From Thiotrichales bacterium (GTDB taxonomy: Bacteria; Pseudomonadota; Gammaproteobacteria; UWMA-0217): a DNA stretch of 11,269 nucleotides. Within the stretch, counting starts at the first letter, position 1. Each line of letters opens with the position of its first letter. The translations under genes were made by a program, and so were the position numbers. Below, in pieces: positions 7,530 to 11,269 of this stretch. Under the pieces are notes generated by a model that had not been told where the DNA came from, did no database searches, and worked only from the letters and a program-made list of their open reading frames with translations. The DNA is taken from positions 1 through 11,269 of the forward strand of contig JANTGD010000083.1 in assembly GCA_024763135.1 (NCBI GenBank), in the 5' to 3' direction.

Positions 7530-8185
7530 TGGAAGGAATACCCAATCCGATTCTGCTGGTATCAGGGCTCGCCGCGTTGGGTCTGGCACCATTTCTTGCC
7601 ATCATGGTGAGTTCTTTCGTCAAGATTGTCGTGGTCATATATATTTTAAGAAATGCTCTGGGCCTTCAGCAGGTGCCACCCAATCTGGCAGTCAATGGAT
7701 TGGCTATTATTTTGTCGATTTATATTATGGCACCAGTAGGCATGGCCACCTACGAGCGCTTCAGTGCACATCAAATCGAAGTGACTAACTTGCAGGATCC
7801 GCGCCTACTTGAGGCCCTGGCGGATGCTTCGCAGCCACTACGAAAATTTCTCGCCAAACATTCAGATGATACCGAGCGTGGGTTTTTTATCCAGAGTGCA
7901 AAAAAACTTTGGCCCGAAGAACAAGCTGCCAAGTTGAGTAATGATCATTTTTTAGTGCTTCTGCCTTCATTCACGGTCAGCGAACTGAAATCGGCCTTTG
8001 AGATAGGCTTCTTACTCTATCTACCCTTTGTGGTGATCGATTTGATTGTCTCCAATGTGCTGCTTGCAATGGGAATGATCATGGTCTCTCCCATTATGAT
8101 TTCATTGCCTTTCAAAATTCTATTATTTGTGATGGCTGATGGTTGGACGCGTTTGCTCCATGGTTTGATTTTGAGTTATTACTGA
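7529..8185 (+). CDS. sctR: T3SS export-gate protein SctR (YscR/HrcR/FliP family)
   Basis: SctR is the five-copy core of the SctRST export gate through which substrates enter the secretion channel. At 218 residues it has the expected length. It has hydrophobic N-terminal segments (about 5-25 and 50-70, including the conserved FVKIVVVIYILRNALGLQQVPPN region). A soluble periplasmic middle of about 75 residues follows (75-150). The hallmark C-terminal pair comes last, with FLLYLPFVVIDLIVSNVLLAMGM and MVSPIMISLPFKILLFVMADGW. The ATG overlaps the sctQ stop by one base, with AAGGG at 7521-7525 just upstream. The stop overlaps the sctS ATG by one base. No membrane-core signature appears to be missing. 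Confidence 0.97.
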   Translation: MEGIPNPILLVSGLAALGLAPFLAIMVSSFVKIVVVIYILRNALGLQQVPPNLAVNGLAIILSIYIMAPVGMATYERFSAHQIEVTNLQDPRLLEALADASQPLRKFLAKHSDDTERGFFIQSAKKLWPEEQAAKLSNDHFLVLLPSFTVSELKSAFEIGFLLYLPFVVIDLIVSNVLLAMGMIMVSPIMISLPFKILLFVMADGWTRLLHGLILSYY

Positions 8186-8460
8186 TGTTGTCCGAATCCG
8201 AGCTCATCCATTTTACATCGCAGTCGATGCTGCTGGTGCTCTATCTGTCCTTGCCCGTGGTATTGACGGCAACGGTTGTGGGCTTACTGGTTGGTTTGTT
8301 TCAAGCGTTGACACAGATCCAGGAACAGACCTTGTCTTTTGGTATCAAGCTTGTCGCCGTGATTGTGGTTCTGATGTTTACCGCCGGCTGGATGGGCACC
8401 GAGTTGCTGAATTATACGGATCGTCTCATGGAAGCAATTAGTCGGGTACGAGCATTCTAG
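8185..8460 (+). CDS. sctS: T3SS export-gate protein SctS (YscS/HrcS/FliQ family)
   Basis: SctS is a small two-helix membrane protein that wraps the SctR/SctT core and forms the lower part of the export gate. The 91 residues match the family's usual 85-90. Two hydrophobic hairpins lie at about 16-40 and 55-75, joined by the conserved FQALTQIQEQTLSFGIKL loop. The frame stays open 14 codons upstream, but ATG 8185 is chosen: it forms the TGATG overlap with sctR, and the protein then begins with the family's short N-terminus. There is little Shine-Dalgarno signal, consistent with translational coupling. It is the last gene before the repeat-filled gap. Confidence 0.96.
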   Translation: MLSESELIHFTSQSMLLVLYLSLPVVLTATVVGLLVGLFQALTQIQEQTLSFGIKLVAVIVVLMFTAGWMGTELLNYTDRLMEAISRVRAF

Positions 8461-8540
8461 AAAATACCCGGCTTGTCAGGGTTGGCGGTATAAAGCGATC
8501 AATCTGTGCTCTGTATGAGATTTCGCCATGCATTGTCTTA

Positions 8541-8680
8541 TTAACCCGGCATCTTGCGGCGCAATATCGCCCCCTTCTGTATTGCGGATTGTCGCAATAG
8601 CCAGCTATTACCTGCGATCAGCGCCTTGAACGGGACGATTTTTCACCACAATCTACTCGCGCCAGAATTAATCAGAGCTT
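8541..8680 (-). repeat. Repeat A, copy 1 (inverted relative to copy 2)
   Basis: Read on the minus strand from 8680, this matches the copy beginning at 10975. About 134 columns align without gaps, with about 18 differences by eye. The conserved blocks include TCTGGCGCGAG, GATTGTGGTGAAAAATCG, GATCGCAGGTAATAGCT and CTATTGCGA. The distal end (below about 8547) has drifted and lacks the terminal inverted repeat visible in copy 2. It looks like a non-coding, MITE-like interspersed repeat. Its outer end lies two bases from repeat B copy 1. Confidence 0.8.
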
Positions 8681-8682
8681 CC

Positions 8683-8828
8683 TTAACAGGCTGTTGAAAA
8701 ACTCTCAGGTGAGTGCGAGACAAGGCAAAACCTGTAGAAAAAGCGCAGTTTACACGCAGTAAATGAGCATTTTGAGCCACAATTAACGCTGGATCGTGCC
8801 AGTTGAGAGTTTTTCAACAACCTGTTAA
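8683..8828 (+). mobile_element. Repeat B, copy 1: complete MITE-like element with terminal inverted repeats
   Basis: This 146-bp element is bounded by 25-bp inverted repeats with one mismatch (8683-8707 and 8804-8828), beginning TTAACAGGCTGTTGAAAA. It has no coding capacity. The first 118 bases match the second copy at 11152 with four differences and no gaps. Such short elements are normally moved by the transposase of a related insertion sequence; none is in the window. The ends may include a TTAA target, but target duplication cannot be separated from the terminal repeat here. Transcribed, the ends would pair into a long hairpin between sctS and sctT, which could affect read-through. Confidence 0.85.
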
Positions 8829-8925
8829 GGCGGCTGCCGCAGGCAATGGACGAGCCCTTGGCAAGGTAGGCAACGCCGAGAGGGGGGGGCCTGAGGCGCC
8901 CAACTGCGGAATCTAGGTTGAAGAC

Positions 8926-8946
8926 AGGCCGTGCTGAGCACGACCT
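8926..8946. promoter_or_regulatory. 21-base dyad in the sctS-sctT gap
   Basis: AGGCCGTGCT and AGCACGACCT are inverted repeats (9 of 10 matching) around a central G. The core CGTGCT-G-AGCACG is perfect. With no T-run after it, it looks more like a regulator site than a terminator. The regulator is unknown. Confidence 0.35.
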
Positions 8947-9099
8947 ATTATGATGCCAGGTTAATAGTATACGGTAAATCCCGGGAGTGACCCGCTGCGA
9001 GAAACGGCTGACGATATTAGTTCAGACCAGAGATCGATATACGCAGCCAGTCTGGATTGATTTTACCGGATTCGCAAACTTTAAACGCAGGTGCTATGG

Positions 9100-9122
9100 G
9101 CGTATCACCCAGGGTGATGCGC
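9100..9122 (+). promoter_or_regulatory. Strong hairpin over the sctT ribosome-binding region
   Basis: ATCACCC and its exact complement GGGTGAT flank a single A at 9111. The pairing continues outward through a T-G wobble and three further pairs to 9100 and 9122. The RNA would form a stem of about ten pairs with a three-base loop, ending 11 bases before the sctT ATG. The only Shine-Dalgarno-like sequence nearby (AGGG, 9111-9114) is inside it. The structure is seen; a role in translational control is inferred. It could instead be a DNA operator. Confidence 0.5.
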
Positions 9123-9133
9123 ATGTTCTGACT

Positions 9134-9919
9134 ATGGAAATAATTGCTGACGTATACCATTGGGTGGTGATCTTAGCTTTGGCGATGCCGCGCATCACCA
9201 TGGTATTTCTCATGCTGCCGTTTTTTAGTCGTTTAGTGTTGCCCAACTTAGTGCGTAATGGCATTGTGGTGTCATTGGCGCTGTTTATTCTCCCCTCGGT
9301 TTCGGCTCAAGTGAGTAATTTTCAGTTGGATCCAATCTGGATACTTGGGATTTTGTTAAAAGAGGCGGGGATTGGGATTGTCATAGGGTACTTATCGGCG
9401 CTGATCTTCTGGGCCGTTGCCTCTGCGGGATTCTTTATCGACTTACATCGGGGCGCAATGAGTTCAACCCTGTTTAGTCCGTTGATTGGTAGCCCCACAT
9501 CGCCTCTCGGAAACTTTTTTACCCATGTGGTAGCAACCCTGTTTTTTGTAAGTGGTGGGTTTCTTATTCTGCTCAATGTTATCTTTCTCAGTTACGAAGT
9601 TTGGCCGGTGCATGCGTATATACCAAATTTCTCTTTCGACGACCATATTCTGTTTCTCCAACAAATGGACCGGTTAATGGTCTATACACTGCTGATTGCA
9701 GGCCCCATTGTCGCGGCCATGGCGTTAGCGGAAATTGGCATGGCTTTGATTGGTCGCTTTGTGCCGTCTATCAATATCTTTCTTTTGGCAATGCCGATTA
9801 AAAGCGCCTTGGCTTTTTTGTTGCTTGGACTCTATATGCGTTACCTCGTTAATTACCTTGATGGTGAGTTTATCCGTATTCAAGAGGTATTCGAAATGCT
9901 CAAGATTATCTTTAAATGA
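9134..9919 (+). CDS. sctT: T3SS export-gate protein SctT (YscT/HrcT/FliR family)
   Basis: SctT, present as one copy per gate, closes the SctR5-SctS4-SctT1 export-gate helix in the inner membrane. From ATG 9134 the protein is 261 residues, matching the family. It has several hydrophobic segments and the characteristic stretches MPRITMVFLMLPFFSR, GYLSALIFWAVASAGFFIDLHRG, FSPLIGSPTSPLGNFF and MPIKSALAFLLLGLYM. The frame is open to GTG 8987, but the extra 49 residues are polar and unlike the family, so the later start is chosen. No accessible strong Shine-Dalgarno precedes it. Unlike its relatives it is separated from sctS by repeats, so it may have its own promoter or rely on read-through. The stop overlaps sctU as ATGA. 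Confidence 0.95.
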   Translation: MEIIADVYHWVVILALAMPRITMVFLMLPFFSRLVLPNLVRNGIVVSLALFILPSVSAQVSNFQLDPIWILGILLKEAGIGIVIGYLSALIFWAVASAGFFIDLHRGAMSSTLFSPLIGSPTSPLGNFFTHVVATLFFVSGGFLILLNVIFLSYEVWPVHAYIPNFSFDDHILFLQQMDRLMVYTLLIAGPIVAAMALAEIGMALIGRFVPSINIFLLAMPIKSALAFLLLGLYMRYLVNYLDGEFIRIQEVFEMLKIIFK

Positions 9920-10962
9920 GTGAAGATAAAAGCCGTAAAACGGAAAAAGCAACACCAAAGAAACTGCGTGATGCCCGTAAGAAAGGACAAGTCGCAAAAA
10001 GCCGGGAGGTGGTCTCGACCTTTATGCTATTTATTTCCGGCATCTATTTTTGGCTGGCCTGGGATTGGATGCTGAGCAGATTGGTCGCGCTGATTGGCAT
10101 GCCAGCAGACTTGTATGTCTATTCTTTTTCCGAAGCGCTGAAAAAAGCATTGGATGCAGCGTTTTTGGATATTGCGTTATGGCTGTCTTTACCCTTCGCT
10201 TTCCTGTTGTTTGTAGCGGGCGTTGTCGGCAGCGTGGCGCAATTCGGGTGGTTGATTTCGTTTGATCCGATCGTACCTAGAGGATCTAAGGTTAATCCTG
10301 CCGAGGGACTCAAACGAATATTTTCGATGCGAAGCCTGGTCGAGACAGCGATCGCGCTGCTCAAGGTGGTTGCCATCAGTTTGATATTGTATTGGGTGAT
10401 TAAAGATAGTATTTCCGTACTCATTCATGATAAATCGGTATGTGACGTAGATTGTTTGCGCGTGATATTCCAAAAGCTAGTATTCAAACTCATGCTTTTT
10501 GTCTTCCCGCTATTGGTTATTTTGGCCATCATGGATTATATTTTTCAACGCTATGAGTTTTTGAAAGATCAACGCATGACGCGTGAAGAATTCAAGCGCG
10601 ATCTCAAAGAAACCGAGGGTGATCCCCTTCTTGCAGGCTATCGTAAGCAGATTTCGCGCGAATATTTGGAAGAGGAGATAGGTGAGCGCATCAAGCGCTC
10701 CCGGGTGCTGGTTGTAGATTTGGATATATCCGTCGCATTACATTATGAAAGAGGGGTGACACCCTTGCCGGTGATCATGGCCATTGGGCGGGATCAGGCA
10801 GCCAAGCAGATGGTCACAATCTCTCAAGAACAGCAGGTGCCGGTTATCGCCGATCCCGCATTGGCTCGCCGTCTGGCGGATGAAGGAACGATCGATCAGC
10901 ATATTCCGGATAGTACCGTGGAAGCGACCGCTAAAATAATGCGGCGCGTAGCTGCTACGTAA
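9916..10962 (+). CDS. sctU: T3SS export-gate/switch protein SctU (YscU/HrcU/FlhB family) lacking the NPTH motif
   Basis: SctU wraps the base of the export gate, and its cytoplasmic domain takes part in switching substrate class. The length of 348 residues is normal. The start SEDKSRKTEKATPKKLRDARKKGQVAKSREV, four membrane segments in the N-terminal ~210 residues, KRIFSMRSLVE, and MTREEFKRDLKETEGDP before the cytoplasmic domain are all typical. The expected self-cleavage motif NPTH is absent. Between the conserved flanks IKRSRVLVV and ISVALHYERGVTPLP the protein has only DLD (D268-L269-D270), one residue shorter and with no Asn-Pro bond. The rest of the domain, to IDQHIPDSTVEATAKIMR, is intact. 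The gene therefore looks maintained rather than decayed, but the protein should not autocleave by the usual mechanism. Its start overlaps the sctT stop (ATGA). Confidence 0.96.
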   Translation: MSEDKSRKTEKATPKKLRDARKKGQVAKSREVVSTFMLFISGIYFWLAWDWMLSRLVALIGMPADLYVYSFSEALKKALDAAFLDIALWLSLPFAFLLFVAGVVGSVAQFGWLISFDPIVPRGSKVNPAEGLKRIFSMRSLVETAIALLKVVAISLILYWVIKDSISVLIHDKSVCDVDCLRVIFQKLVFKLMLFVFPLLVILAIMDYIFQRYEFLKDQRMTREEFKRDLKETEGDPLLAGYRKQISREYLEEEIGERIKRSRVLVVDLDISVALHYERGVTPLPVIMAIGRDQAAKQMVTISQEQQVPVIADPALARRLADEGTIDQHIPDSTVEATAKIMRRVAAT

Positions 10963-10974
10963 CACGTTTATCGG

Positions 10975-11131
10975 AAACTCTGATTCAATCTGGCGCGAGC
11001 AGATTGTGGTGAAAAATCGTCCAGTTCAAGGCGCGGATCGCAGGTAATAGCTGACTATTGCGAAGATCCGCCACTTAGAAGTTGGCGATTTTGCGCCACA
11101 AGATGCTGTGTTACGAATTGAACAGAGCTTT
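10975..11131 (+). repeat. Repeat A, copy 2, with imperfect terminal inverted repeats
   Basis: This is the opposite-orientation partner of the repeat at 8541-8680. Its ends (AAACTCTGATTCAAT at the left; ATTGAACAGAGCTTT at the right) are imperfect inverted repeats. Nested inside are a second imperfect inverted pair (TTGTGGTGAAAAATCG against CGATTTTGCGCCACAA) and a central dyad around GCGGATCGCAGGTAATAG. It is non-coding and looks like a small mobile or structured intergenic repeat. It begins 12 bases after the sctU stop and might also act as the transcript end. Confidence 0.75.
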
Positions 11132-11151
11132 CTATACTTGTGTAATCCTGA

Positions 11152-11269
11152 TTAACAGGCTGTCGAAAAACTCTCAGGTGAGTGCGAGACAAGGAAAAAT
11201 CTGGAGAAAAAGCGCAGTTTACACGCAGTAAATGAGCATTTTGAGCCACAATTAACGCTGGATCGTGCC
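11152..11269 (+). mobile_element. Repeat B, copy 2 (cut by the window end)
   Basis: This is the same element and orientation as the copy at 8683, with four substitutions in the 118 bases visible. The right terminal repeat would lie just past the window. It starts 20 bases after repeat A copy 2, repeating the A-then-B arrangement seen between sctS and sctT. Confidence 0.85.

Larger units (their letters stand above)
8461..9133. other. Repeat-filled gap splitting the T3SS operon between sctS and sctT
   Basis: In most T3SS loci sctS and sctT are adjacent or overlapping; here 673 bases separate them. The gap holds repeat A (8541-8680, inverted) and repeat B (8683-8828). A GC-rich stretch with an eight-G run (8882-8889), a 21-base dyad (8926-8946) and a hairpin directly before sctT (9100-9122) follow. 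I see no gene. The frame of sctT is open back to GTG 8987, but those 49 residues do not look like SctT. Confidence 0.75.

Noticed and set aside
8987..9133. 49-residue N-terminal extension of SctT from GTG 8987
   Set aside because: The extension is polar and unlike SctT. The family length (about 260) fits ATG 9134, and the GGGAG before 8987 overlaps the start codon and is too close to serve it.

Overview
The window looks like a stretch of a proteobacterial chromosome, most likely gamma- or betaproteobacterial. This rests on the ECF sigma/RskA-type anti-sigma pair, Shine-Dalgarno-led genes and a proteobacterial-style SctJ lipoprotein. No rRNA or housekeeping gene is present to fix the taxon. 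Slightly under 30% of the window has no convincing gene, and it carries two families of short interspersed repeats. That is gene-poor for a free-living bacterium.

Layout, left to right. (1) 1-985 is gene-poor; its left edge has a 22-bp perfect palindrome directly followed by a 12-bp one. (2) 986-2277 is an ECF sigma factor overlapping its membrane-anchored RskA-like anti-sigma factor. (3) 2530-3261 is a 2-oxoglutarate/Fe(II) dioxygenase of the L-isoleucine hydroxylase-like family, with a TTG start. (4) 3262-4217 is gene-poor. (5) 4218-8460 is a tightly packed operon for the core of a type III secretion system (T3SS): sctJ, sctK, sctL, sctQ, sctR, sctS. (6) 8461-9133 is a gap holding one copy each of repeats A and B, then two dyads, the second directly before sctT. 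(7) 9134-10962 is sctT-sctU. (8) 10963-11269 holds second copies of A and B; the B copy is cut by the window end.

How the T3SS genes fit together: SctJ is the inner-membrane ring lipoprotein. SctR, SctS and SctT form the helical export gate and SctU sits around it as the substrate-switch protein. SctK, SctL and SctQ are the cytoplasmic sorting platform. The ATPase (SctN), stalk (SctO), ruler (SctP), major export gate (SctV), secretin (SctC), inner rod (SctI) and needle (SctF) are not in the window. SctN/O/P are absent from the slot between sctL and sctQ where many systems keep them.

The most notable points are these. SctU lacks the NPTH autocleavage motif although its flanks are well conserved. 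sctQ has a well-placed internal Shine-Dalgarno plus in-frame GTG that would produce the short SctQ-C protein. sctTU is bracketed by repeated elements, and sctT has a strong hairpin over its expected ribosome-binding site.
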